A stretch of 8,044 nt of DNA from Spirochaetaceae bacterium (GCA_003154555.1 PMDT01000054.1:1-8044); one strand, 5' to 3'; positions 1 through 6,042 are shown, counted from the first letter of the stretch. The notes: a model not told the origin generated them from the sequence alone. Translations and numbers: made by a program.

Positions 1-208
1 GGACGGGCTTGCCCTCCAGCAGGATCTGCCCGCTATCCGGCTCGTACACGCCCGTGATCACCTTGATGAGGGTGGACTTGCCTGCGCCGTTCTCCCCGAT
101 GAGCGCGTGGATCTCGCCTTGTATCAGGTCGAAATGCACGTCGTCCAGCGCCGTCACCCCGGGGAAGGTCTTTGTGATGTGGTTCAGCTCCAGGATGCGA
201 TCGGCCAC
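1..208 (-). CDS. Sugar ABC transporter ATP-binding protein, N-terminal part (runs off left edge)
   Basis: About 69 residues are visible, reading from a GTG start at 208 to the window edge. They form the start of an ABC nucleotide-binding domain: a beta-strand opening ([20 protein letters not shown]), then Walker [10 protein letters not shown] near residues 38-46, then the [19 protein letters not shown] stretch typical of RbsA/MglA/XylG-type sugar importers. It would sit on the cytoplasmic face of the membrane and power uptake by ATP hydrolysis. The start is chosen because AAGGAG (223-218) lies nine bases upstream and overlaps the stop codon of the preceding isomerase gene, so the two are almost certainly co-transcribed. 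RbsA-type proteins usually hold two such domains in about 500 residues. Whether this one does cannot be seen. It is a different gene from the ATPase at 5098-5859: the Walker A reads GENGAGKST here and GDNGAGKST there. Confidence 0.92.
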   Translation of the reverse strand, partial: MADRILELNHITKTFPGVTALDDVHFDLIQGEIHALIGENGAGKSTLIKVITGVYEPDSGQILLEGKPV

Positions 209-217
209 GTCCGTCGA

Positions 218-223
218 CTCCTT
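218..223 (-). promoter_or_regulatory. Ribosome binding site AAGGAG that fixes the GTG start at 208
   Basis: Reading the minus strand, AAGGAG begins at the last base of the isomerase stop codon and ends nine bases before GTG at 208. No ATG in the same frame is placed better. The overlap of stop codon and ribosome binding site suggests translational coupling between the isomerase and the ATPase. Confidence 0.7.
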
Positions 224-1647
224 CAACAGATCTTCACGCACGGCACGCCGAGGAGCCGGGCGAGCTTTTCGATTCGACCTGCAATGTGCCCGACGCCGAT
301 GGCGCAGTGATGGGCCGGCCCTGCCGCCGACCACCGATCGGTGAACTCCCGCGCGGAGATCGGGAATTGGTACCTGCTGTTCGTATTGCCGATCTGGAGC
401 GTGGGTCCGGGGACCGATTCGCCTTCCGCGGTGAGCAGGAATGTGCTGCCGCCCCGTCCCTGCACGACGGAGAGGAATGTGACCGGGCCGTTTTTCACGC
501 TCATCTGGATGGAGAGTCCTTTGCCGGGCTTCCCGTGGTAGACAGGGAGCGGCACGAGCCCCACGTCGCCTTCCGCGATCGCCGGGTGAGCGGGGCCGTC
601 ATGACCCCACAGAACGACATCATGGTCGAAGTCTATCACGTATGGCTCTGAGAAGGAACCTCCGGCGCCGAAGCAGTCCATGATCTTCATCGCGACGGCG
701 TTCTTCACCTCGCACTCGCCCGCGACGGGCACGTGATGGGCGGTGAGAAGAGTATTCCCCGGGATGACCGAGGTCACAATATTCTCGTGCTCGTTGCCGT
801 TCACCCCTTCATAGTAGTACGCCAGTGCATCCAGCCTCTTGTCGTCGACGAGGCGATCCAGCGCGCACGAGGTGAACGCCGCGCGTGAAAGCTCCGCCTC
901 CCCGCAATCAGGCGAGACGCGGAACTCCGTTCCGAACTGCGCGAGCTTGCACCCGACCTCCTCGGGAGTGACCCGATCGCGGTGGCGCGAAAGCTGGTCC
1001 ATTTCCAGGAGCTCGAAATGGCAGCCGAAGACGCCCGCCAGCCGCGTGACGTCGGTATAGACGTCAAGCATGCCGGCGTAGTAGTGCCCAAGGATGCCGA
1101 CCCGCGCGTCCCGGATCTGCCGACGCACGGCAATGGCGTCGACCCATTCGGTTATCTGCCGCCAGGCCTCTTCGTCTTTCAGCCAGCCGGTCACGAGATT
1201 GAAATCGATCCCGCAGTTGTTGAAGACATTTGCGATTTCCGGCGCGCAGCACGCCTGGCAATGCGCGAGCCATTCGCCGGTCATGACCCCGCGGTCGCCC
1301 AGTGCGTTGAAGCGCGCATAGTCGATGGATGAGACCGGCTGCAGGTTCAGGACGACGATGGGCACCTTCACTTTCTGGGCGACGGGAAGGACGGTGTGGG
1401 AGAGGGCGTAGGTCGATAGCGAGAGGAAGACGGCGTCGACCTCTTTCTGCACGAAGAGCGCCGCGGCGGCGCGGGCGGCATCGGGGTTGTCCACGAGCCC
1501 GGCGTCCACCACGTCCACATCGGGTGACGAGAGTCTCTCCGCAATGAAGCCCTGGTATCCCAGGAGACGCTCCTTCAGGCCCTTGAACTGGGGCCAGTAC
1601 GTGTCCAGTCCGATGCCGAACAAACCGAGTGTGCTTTTCTTCTGCAT
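223..1647 (-). CDS. L-arabinose/L-fucose isomerase-like protein
   Basis: A cytoplasmic aldose-ketose isomerase of the AraA/FucI superfamily, 474 residues from the ATG at 1647 (AraA is about 500). The C-terminal half lines up with remembered E. coli Ara[11 protein letters not shown] matches SFMEDYTYHF, so Glu334 corresponds to the metal ligand and catalytic Glu306; His371 in [12 protein letters not shown] matches His350; the GPAHHCAIG segment (His446/447) matches GGAHHTVF with His450. At the place of AraA Glu333 the residue is Pro352, and Asp350 in GHDGP is the nearest candidate ligand, recalling the Asp ligand of FucI. The substrate is therefore unclear: L-arabinose, a deoxy sugar or another aldose. 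An in-frame TTG at 1680 would add 11 residues, but it lies next to a good -10 box and the family normally begins close to the KIGLLGI-like strand, so 1647 is preferred. A sugar-importer ATPase gene follows, and an AraC regulator diverges upstream. Confidence 0.85.
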   Translation of the reverse strand: MQKKSTLGLFGIGLDTYWPQFKGLKERLLGYQGFIAERLSSPDVDVVDAGLVDNPDAARAAAALFVQKEVDAVFLSLSTYALSHTVLPVAQKVKVPIVVLNLQPVSSIDYARFNALGDRGVMTGEWLAHCQACCAPEIANVFNNCGIDFNLVTGWLKDEEAWRQITEWVDAIAVRRQIRDARVGILGHYYAGMLDVYTDVTRLAGVFGCHFELLEMDQLSRHRDRVTPEEVGCKLAQFGTEFRVSPDCGEAELSRAAFTSCALDRLVDDKRLDALAYYYEGVNGNEHENIVTSVIPGNTLLTAHHVPVAGECEVKNAVAMKIMDCFGAGGSFSEPYVIDFDHDVVLWGHDGPAHPAIAEGDVGLVPLPVYHGKPGKGLSIQMSVKNGPVTFLSVVQGRGGSTFLLTAEGESVPGPTLQIGNTNSRYQFPISAREFTDRWSAAGPAHHCAIGVGHIAGRIEKLARLLGVPCVKIC

Positions 1648-1671
1648 CCTGACGGAGTTCTTTCCCGCTTC

Positions 1672-1700
1672 ATTATCCAATGTACTGTCTCGGCCGTGAA
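1672..1700 (-). promoter_or_regulatory. Probable sigma-70-type promoter for the isomerase gene
   Basis: On the minus strand, TTCACG (1700-1695) and GATAAT (1677-1672) are separated by exactly 17 bases. Each is one or two changes from the consensus -35 and -10 boxes. Transcription would start near 1665, about 18 bases before the ATG at 1647. The weak purine-rich GGGAAAG between them could serve as ribosome binding site. This placement argues against the TTG start at 1680, which would lie upstream of the transcript. Inference from sequence only. Confidence 0.5.
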
Positions 1701-1749
1701 TGGACTATTCATCCGCGGAGATGGAAAAAAAGACCGATGATGGACAAAA
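1700..1749. promoter_or_regulatory. Three ATGGA direct repeats, possible operator for the AraC-type regulator
   Basis: ATGGAC begins at 1700, ATGGAA at 1721 and ATGGAC at 1740. The last two extend to a shared GATGGAMAAAA (1720-1730 and 1739-1749). Spacings of 21 and 19 bases are close to two helical turns, as in direct-repeat half-sites bound by AraC-family activators. The first copy abuts the -35 box of the isomerase promoter, the usual place for such an activator. The motif is short, so chance cannot be excluded. Confidence 0.4.
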
Positions 1750-1750
1750 C

Positions 1751-1780
1751 TTGCCGCGAGGGCCAGAAGCGGTGTATAAA
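1751..1780 (+). promoter_or_regulatory. Possible promoter for the AraC-family regulator
   Basis: TTGCCG (1751-1756) and TATAAA (1775-1780) are separated by 18 bases. A transcript would begin at about 1787, which is the ATG preferred here for the regulator, so the mRNA could be leaderless. No convincing ribosome binding site precedes any of the candidate starts (1700, 1721, 1787), which fits but does not prove this. Confidence 0.4.
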
Positions 1781-1786
1781 TGCTCA

Positions 1787-2686
1787 ATGCCTCTGAAAGA
1801 AGGTCAGACGAGGAAGGATTTCTTCCGCTATCTCACGTCCAGCGACGAGGATGAGAAATGGCAGATCGTCTGCACGGATGCCGGGCACCAGGAAATCGGT
1901 CCCCTCACCACCTATCCGCCGAACAAGGACGGGCACCCGAAAAAGTTTACCTCTGTCGCCGTCGGCCGTACTCTCGACGAGTACCAGATCGTCTATATCA
2001 CCAAGGGACGCGGGATCTTCGAGGCGAGCACGCGCACGCATGTCATCGTCCCCGGGTCGATCATGATTGTCTTCCCCGGCGTGCCTCATTACTACAAGCC
2101 CGAGTACGAGGTCGGATGGGCGGAGTACTGGGTCGGGTTCAAAGGCCCCTATGCGGATGCCCTCTGCGCGCAGGGTTTCCTCTCGCCGAAGAAACCGCTG
2201 TACGAGGTCGGGCTGCAGAACAGTCTCCTCTCGATCTACACGCAGATCTTCGAGCTCGTGCAGAGCCAGCAGCCGCTCTACCAGATCCGCGCCAGCTCCC
2301 TCGTGCTCACGCTCATCGCCGAGATCCTCGCCTCTGAGAGAAAGGCGGTGCAGTACACGCACTCGGAGCAGCTCGTGGAGAAAGCCAAGTTTCTCATGGA
2401 AGAGAAAATCTACGGTGACGTCAATCTCAACGGCATCGCGGACATGCTCGGCGTGAGCACGTCGCACCTGAACGCGGTGTTCAAGTCGTACACGGCCATG
2501 ACGCCCTACCAGTACGTCATCAGCATCAAGATCAGGAAAGCCAAGGAGCTGCTGGAGCGCGACGACCTCGCCATCAAGGATGTGGCCTTCCGCCTCGGAT
2601 TCGACGACCCGTATTACTTCTCCCGGCTTTTCAAGAAGAAGACGGGCATCTCGCCGTCACGCTGGAGCTCTTTCGTCCGCGCCTGA
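1787..2686 (+). CDS. AraC-family transcriptional regulator
   Basis: A 299-residue DNA-binding regulator of the usual AraC size. The N-terminal half holds an AraC-type cupin sugar-sensing domain (about residues 54-116, including YQIVYITKGRGIFEA and IVFPGVPHYYKP). The C-terminal domain has two helix-turn-helix units: NGIADMLGVSTSHLNAVFK (about 215-233) and the signature region IKDVAFRLGFDDPYYFSRLF (about 263-282) followed by KKKTGISPSRW. The open frame extends upstream to an ATG at 1700, adding 29 residues. That start would overlap the -35 box of the divergent isomerase promoter and precede the best plus-strand promoter, and the added residues look unlike the family, so 1787 is preferred. Its position between a sugar isomerase and rhaM makes it the likely local activator, responding to the transported sugar or a derivative. 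The effector cannot be read from the sequence. Confidence 0.94.
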   Translation: MPLKEGQTRKDFFRYLTSSDEDEKWQIVCTDAGHQEIGPLTTYPPNKDGHPKKFTSVAVGRTLDEYQIVYITKGRGIFEASTRTHVIVPGSIMIVFPGVPHYYKPEYEVGWAEYWVGFKGPYADALCAQGFLSPKKPLYEVGLQNSLLSIYTQIFELVQSQQPLYQIRASSLVLTLIAEILASERKAVQYTHSEQLVEKAKFLMEEKIYGDVNLNGIADMLGVSTSHLNAVFKSYTAMTPYQYVISIKIRKAKELLERDDLAIKDVAFRLGFDDPYYFSRLFKKKTGISPSRWSSFVRA

Positions 2687-2765
2687 GGCCGGCAATTCCC
2701 ATGATGGCTGAATGACGCAGTTCTCCCCCATGGCGTGCGCCGCGCCGGCGTGATAGCATCGGCGC

Positions 2766-2771
2766 AAGGAG
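2766..2771 (+). promoter_or_regulatory. Ribosome binding site AAGGAG of rhaM
   Basis: AAGGAG lies six bases before the ATG at 2778. The 91 bases between the regulator stop and rhaM are GC-rich and hold no convincing promoter or terminator, so read-through from the regulator gene is plausible but not shown. Confidence 0.75.
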
Positions 2772-2777
2772 ACCTTC

Positions 2778-3092
2778 ATGACGCGCGCGGCCTTTCTGAT
2801 GAAGCTCAAGCCGGGGGCAGGGGCCGAGTACAAGAGGCGCCACGACGAGATCTGGCCCGAGCTGGTGCGCGAGCTGGAAGAGGCGGGCGTCACTGACTAT
2901 TCGATCTACCTCGACGAATCGACGCTCACGCTGTTTGCCTTCCAGAAGCTGAAAGACCACAACGCCGCCGAAACACTGGCGACAAAGCCCATCGTCCAGA
3001 AGTGGTGGCGGCGCATGGCGGACATCATGGACACGAATGCCGACGCGTCGCCCGTGACGAGGCCGCTTTCGGAAATGTTCCATATGGATTGA
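2778..3092 (+). CDS. rhaM: L-rhamnose mutarotase
   Basis: A 104-residue cytoplasmic enzyme, the same length as E. coli RhaM and alignable without gaps as I recall that protein. It catalyses exchange of the alpha and beta anomers of L-rhamnose, feeding the form used by the isomerase. Visible hallmarks are the EYKRRHDEIWPEL segment with catalytic His22, Tyr18 and Tyr41 (in YSIYLD), the Trp76-Trp77 pair in QKWWRRMADIM, and a C-terminal MFHMD like the E. coli ending. Proteins of this family dimerise as ferredoxin-like folds. A strong ribosome binding site supports the start. No rhamnose isomerase, rhamnulokinase or rhamnulose-1-phosphate aldolase is in the window, so the true substrate may be L-rhamnose or another 6-deoxy or pentose sugar handled by the AraA-like isomerase. 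Confidence 0.95.
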   Translation: MTRAAFLMKLKPGAGAEYKRRHDEIWPELVRELEEAGVTDYSIYLDESTLTLFAFQKLKDHNAAETLATKPIVQKWWRRMADIMDTNADASPVTRPLSEMFHMD

Positions 3093-3177
3093 CCGCTGCG
3101 GGCGTGTCCCTGCGGCAACTGGCTGCTCTGCATCACCGACCAGGACCGCGGGCGAGGGCAGGGAGCACGGAGGAGTC

Positions 3178-3648
3178 ATGAGTGTGAAAAAAAACATCGC
3201 GCTTGTCGCGCACGATAACTGCAAGAAAGACATGGTGGAATGGGTGGGCTGGAACTGGAGCGTGCTTTTGAAGCATCACCTCATCTGCACGGGCACCACG
3301 GGAAGGCTCGTGGAAGAGGCGCTCGTGCGCAAGACGGAAGACGGCCATCATCCGATGCCCGTCATGACGCTCCTGAAATCAGGCCCCTTCGGCGGCGACC
3401 AGCAGCTTGGCGCCATGATTGCCGACGGCAAGATCGACATCCTCATATTCTTCTGGGATCCCATGCAGCCGCAACCTCACGACGTGGACGTCAAGGCGCT
3501 CCTGCGCATCTCGGTGCTCTACAATATCCCGGCCGCCTGCAACAGGTCCTCCGCGGACTTCGTCATTTCTTCCCCCTTGATGGATGAAGAGTACATCCCG
3601 GCCCGCCGCGACTATTCCCAGTACCTCCAGCGAAACCTCGAGTTCTGA
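3178..3648 (+). CDS. mgsA: Methylglyoxal synthase
   Basis: A 156-residue cytoplasmic enzyme that converts dihydroxyacetone phosphate to methylglyoxal and phosphate. The family residues are all present: ALVAHDNCK with His12 near the N-terminus, the TGTTG phosphate loop (38-42), GPFGGDQQ with the catalytic Asp74 (Asp71 in E. coli), FFWDP (92-95), and QPHDVDVKALLR with His101 and Asp104 (His98 and Asp101 in E. coli). Compared with E. coli MgsA there are about ten extra residues between the TGTTG loop and the catalytic Asp (around 50-62, RKTEDGHHPMP) and a shorter N-terminus. GGAGGAG two bases before the ATG gives a strong start. It lies 85 bases after rhaM and 17 before the SET gene. Phosphosugar breakdown yielding DHAP would supply the substrate, and inorganic phosphate usually inhibits the enzyme. 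Confidence 0.95.
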   Translation: MSVKKNIALVAHDNCKKDMVEWVGWNWSVLLKHHLICTGTTGRLVEEALVRKTEDGHHPMPVMTLLKSGPFGGDQQLGAMIADGKIDILIFFWDPMQPQPHDVDVKALLRISVLYNIPAACNRSSADFVISSPLMDEEYIPARRDYSQYLQRNLEF

Positions 3649-3665
3649 GACAAGGACGCCTCCAC

Positions 3666-4073
3666 ATGACTGCACGCACCGACCTCACGGTTCGAAAAAC
3701 GTCGATCGGCCTGGGGCTTTTCGCGGGGAGCGCCTACGCGAAGGGCGATTTCATCATCGAGTATACCGGCACGCTGCTTCCCAACGACGAGGCCGACCGC
3801 AAGGGGGGGCGATACCTCTTTCGGGTGAACGCCCGCTGGACCATCGATGGCACCGGCCGGGAGAACCTGAGCCGCTATATCAATCACTCCTGTGCGCCGA
3901 ACTGCGTCGCCTATACCCGGGGCAAAAAGATCCGCATCTACGCCCTGCGGAAAATCGCCCCGGGTGAAGAGCTTACCTACGATTACGGCAAGGAGTATTT
4001 CGACGCCTACATCAAGCCGCGGGGCTGCGCGTGCCCTGCCTGCGTGGCCGGGCGCGCGCGTGTCTGGCGGTAA
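3666..4073 (+). CDS. SET-domain protein, putative protein lysine methyltransferase
   Basis: A 135-residue protein made up almost entirely of a SET domain with a post-SET tail. Family hallmarks are visible: the IGLGLFA turn (14-20) that contacts S-adenosylmethionine, the pseudoknot motif RYINHSCAPNC (70-80), the ELTYDYG motif (102-108) with the catalytic-type Tyr, and a C-terminal CACPAC (Cys121, Cys123, Cys126). In eukaryotic post-SET enzymes such cysteines bind zinc together with the Cys of NHSC, here Cys76, so a complete zinc site can be proposed. The expected activity is methyl transfer from SAM to a lysine side chain. The target is unknown. AAGGA nine bases upstream and a 17-base gap to mgsA place it in the same operon. 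No membrane segment or signal peptide is seen. Base composition does not stand out, so recent transfer is not evident. Confidence 0.87.
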   Translation: MTARTDLTVRKTSIGLGLFAGSAYAKGDFIIEYTGTLLPNDEADRKGGRYLFRVNARWTIDGTGRENLSRYINHSCAPNCVAYTRGKKIRIYALRKIAPGEELTYDYGKEYFDAYIKPRGCACPACVAGRARVWR

Positions 4074-4076
4074 CCG

Positions 4077-5087
4077 CTATTTCAGCCTGCGGCCGATCAG
4101 CGTCTGGAGCGAAACCGACGCGACAATGATAAGACCATAGATGAGCTGAGTCCAGAAGTTGGTGAGGCCGGAGGCGACGATTCCCGCGTTGATGGCCCCG
4201 ATGATGAATGACGCGACAAAGGTGCCGAATATCGTTCCCGTGCCGCCGAACACCGACGTGCCGCCGAGGAAGACCGAGGCGATGGTGGTGAGCTGGTAGC
4301 CATCGCCGACCGTGGGCCAGTAGAACAGCAGCTCGGTGCTCACGACAAAGCCGGCAAATGCGGCCACGAGCCCGACGATCACGAAGGTGAGGATCTTGAC
4401 CCGTCCGACGTTCACGCCCATGAGCCGGGCGCTCTCGATGTTGTCGCCCGTCAGATAGACGTGGGCGCCGAATCGGTGCCGGTTGAGGAAGAACCAGATG
4501 ACCGCGCCGATGGCGATGGTCCAGAAAAACTGCATGGGAATCACGCCGAATGCCCTGCCCACGATGATGTCGTGGAGCGCCGTGTTCGTTGTCTCCGTCA
4601 GGCCCAGTCCCGCGCCGTTCGTGATGACGAGCACCACCCCGCGAAAGAGGTACCAGGTGCCGATCGTGGCCACCAGGGAGGGCACCCCGAACTTCACCAC
4701 GATCAGGCCGTTGATGAGCCCCGCGGCGATTCCGAATGCAAGGCACGCGAAGAATCCCAGCCAGACGCTCCCCGTGGCGACGAAGACCAGGTCGTATCCC
4801 ACCATGCCGAATGACATCACCGAGGCAAAGGAGAGGTCGATCTCTCCCGTGATGACGACGAGCGTGAGGGGAATTGCGATCAGCGCGAAGAAAGGTGTCG
4901 TAGACATGAAGGAGATGTAGATTTCCTTCGACAGGAAGGTGCGGGGCGCCCCGATGAGGAACAGCACCCAGACGATCAAGGCGACGGCGAAGATGCCGAG
5001 CTGGAGCGCGTATTTCCTCAGGAATCTCACAACGGGTCCCCTCTGGGCGCTTTTTGAAAGCGGGCGCGCGGTCTCTTCAGAGCTCAT
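4077..5087 (-). CDS. Sugar ABC transporter permease (RbsC-like)
   Basis: A 336-residue inner-membrane permease of the ribose/xylose type (BPD_transp_2). After a charged cytoplasmic N-terminus of about 25 residues come repeated hydrophobic helices, for example around 30-47, 64-80, 108-130, 186-201, 232-252, 285-305 and 314-330. Family landmarks are GEIDLS (81-86, RbsC GGIDLS), the VPSLVATIGTWYLFRG region (135-150), the cytoplasmic coupling segment GDNIESARLMGVNVGRVKI (214-232), and SVFLGGTSVFGGTGTIFGT (271-289). It would form the transmembrane channel with the ATPase encoded just upstream. TGAGGAG, overlapping the ATPase stop codon, is its ribosome binding site, and the gap is ten bases, so translation is probably coupled. 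The stop lies three bases from that of the convergent SET gene. Substrate specificity cannot be assigned from the permease. Confidence 0.94.
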   Translation of the reverse strand: MSSEETARPLSKSAQRGPVVRFLRKYALQLGIFAVALIVWVLFLIGAPRTFLSKEIYISFMSTTPFFALIAIPLTLVVITGEIDLSFASVMSFGMVGYDLVFVATGSVWLGFFACLAFGIAAGLINGLIVVKFGVPSLVATIGTWYLFRGVVLVITNGAGLGLTETTNTALHDIIVGRAFGVIPMQFFWTIAIGAVIWFFLNRHRFGAHVYLTGDNIESARLMGVNVGRVKILTFVIVGLVAAFAGFVVSTELLFYWPTVGDGYQLTTIASVFLGGTSVFGGTGTIFGTFVASFIIGAINAGIVASGLTNFWTQLIYGLIIVASVSLQTLIGRRLK

Positions 5088-5097
5088 CGGTTTCTCC

Positions 5098-5859
5098 TCA
5101 GTAACTCAGGTTTCCGGTTTTTGCCACCGCGTAGAGGCGGTCGGTGAGCTCCTGGAGGGTGAGCTCGTTCTTCAAGAACTGGCCTGCGATCGTCCCGCGG
5201 TCCAGGACGACGATCCTGTCCGCCACGGGGTACACGTGGAAGATATTGTGGTCGATGAAAATTGCCGACTTGCCGGCGTCGCGGATGCTCCTGACGAAAT
5301 CCAGGGCCTTTTTCGTCTCGGAGAGGGAAAGCCCCATGGTCGGTTCGTCGAGGATCACCAGCTCTGCCTTGAAGTAGAGGGCGCGCGTGATTGCAACGCC
5401 CTGCCGCTCCCCGCCGGAGAAGGTCTTCACCGTCGATTCGGTCGTTATGGCCGACGAGGTGAATCCCATCGCGGACTGCATGAGCTTGAGGGTTTCCGCG
5501 CGCATGCGGCGCACGTCGAGCTTCCCCCCCGCCGTGGTGAGCTCGCGGCCCATGAAGATGTTGCGCCACAGCGACTGCTTGTCGGCGAGCGCCCTCTCCT
5601 GGTAGACCACTTCGATGCCCATGGCATGGGCGCGCGCCACGGAAAAATGATCGAGGCGCTTCCCCTTCCAGAGGACCTCGCCGCCCGGGTCCGGTTGATG
5701 GTACCCGGTGATGATCTTCACGAGCGTTGATTTGCCCGCCCCATTATCCCCGAGCAGGCCGACAATCTCGTTGTCGCCCACTTCGAAGTTCACGTCGTGG
5801 AGCGCGGCGACCTCGCCGAAGGTCTTGGAGATGTTCTTCAACTGCAGCACGTATCCCAT
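5098..5859 (-). CDS. Sugar ABC transporter ATP-binding protein, single-domain type
   Basis: A 253-residue ABC ATPase with one nucleotide-binding domain, half the length of RbsA-type proteins and like FrcA-type ATPases of carbohydrate importers. Motifs in order: Walker A GDNGAGKST (37-45), Q-loop VVYQE (Gln87), signature FSGGERQ (147-153), Walker B LVILDE (167-172) with catalytic Glu172, and switch His204 in IDHNIFHV. All residues needed for ATP hydrolysis are present, and two copies would be expected to dimerise at the permease. AAGGGGGA six to ten bases before the ATG at 5859 is its ribosome binding site. It follows the binding-protein gene after an unusual 231-base repeat region and precedes the permease by ten bases. 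The signature Leu of the common LSGGQ is replaced by Phe, a conservative change. Confidence 0.95.
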   Translation of the reverse strand: MGYVLQLKNISKTFGEVAALHDVNFEVGDNEIVGLLGDNGAGKSTLVKIITGYHQPDPGGEVLWKGKRLDHFSVARAHAMGIEVVYQERALADKQSLWRNIFMGRELTTAGGKLDVRRMRAETLKLMQSAMGFTSSAITTESTVKTFSGGERQGVAITRALYFKAELVILDEPTMGLSLSETKKALDFVRSIRDAGKSAIFIDHNIFHVYPVADRIVVLDRGTIAGQFLKNELTLQELTDRLYAVAKTGNLSY

Positions 5860-5870
5860 GAATCCCCCTT

Positions 5871-6042
5871 AGGGCGCGCAGCGTGCGCTTTCGTGCTCTG
5901 CCGGGCGCCCCAAAGGGCGCGCAACGTAGGCCGCCGCGCTCTGCCGGGCGCCCTACGGGCGCGCAGCGTGTACTTTCGTGCTCCGCCGGGCGCCCCAACG
6001 GGCGCGCAGCGTGTGCTTTCGTGCTCCGCCGGGCGCCTCAAG
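5871..6042. repeat. Four tandem copies of a GC-rich unit of 42-43 bases
   Basis: Units begin with GGGCGCGCA at 5872, 5915, 5957 and 6000, giving periods of 43, 42 and 43. Each closes with GCCGGGCGCC. Copies 3 and 4 differ at about three positions. Copy 1 is close to them. Copy 2 is diverged in the middle (around 5926-5936). Each unit starts with GGGCGC and ends with GCGCCC or nearly so, so on either strand it can fold into a stem-loop with the variable AGCGTGTGCTTTCGTGC part in the loop. The unit length is not a multiple of three, and the region lies between a stop codon and the ribosome binding site of the ATPase, so it is not coding. It resembles REP/BIME-type intergenic elements in position. 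Conserved units with no spacers exclude CRISPR. Confidence 0.88.

Noticed and set aside
1784..2467. Minus-strand open frame opposite the AraC-family regulator
   Set aside because: It is antisense to a regulator with intact motifs, and no ribosome binding site or family resemblance was seen.
2687..2765. Separate promoter for rhaM
   Set aside because: TAGCAT near 2753 could be a weak -10 box, but no -35 box at proper spacing was convincing.
3093..3115. Terminator or attenuator after rhaM
   Set aside because: Short CCGC/GCGG and GGG/CCC pairings can form, but with an internal loop and no T-run. The rest of 3093-3177 shows no convincing promoter either.
4067..4077. Bidirectional terminator at the convergent junction
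   Set aside because: The stem is only GCGG/CCGC with TAA as loop and there is no proper T-run, so it is too weak to call.
4012..4746. Minus-strand open frame of 244 codons
   Set aside because: It overlaps the permease in another frame and is rich in Arg, His and Gly, as expected for an out-of-frame reading. The permease frame has clear family motifs.
5871..6042. CRISPR array
   Set aside because: The whole 42-43-base unit is conserved between copies, with no unique spacers, and no cas gene is present.
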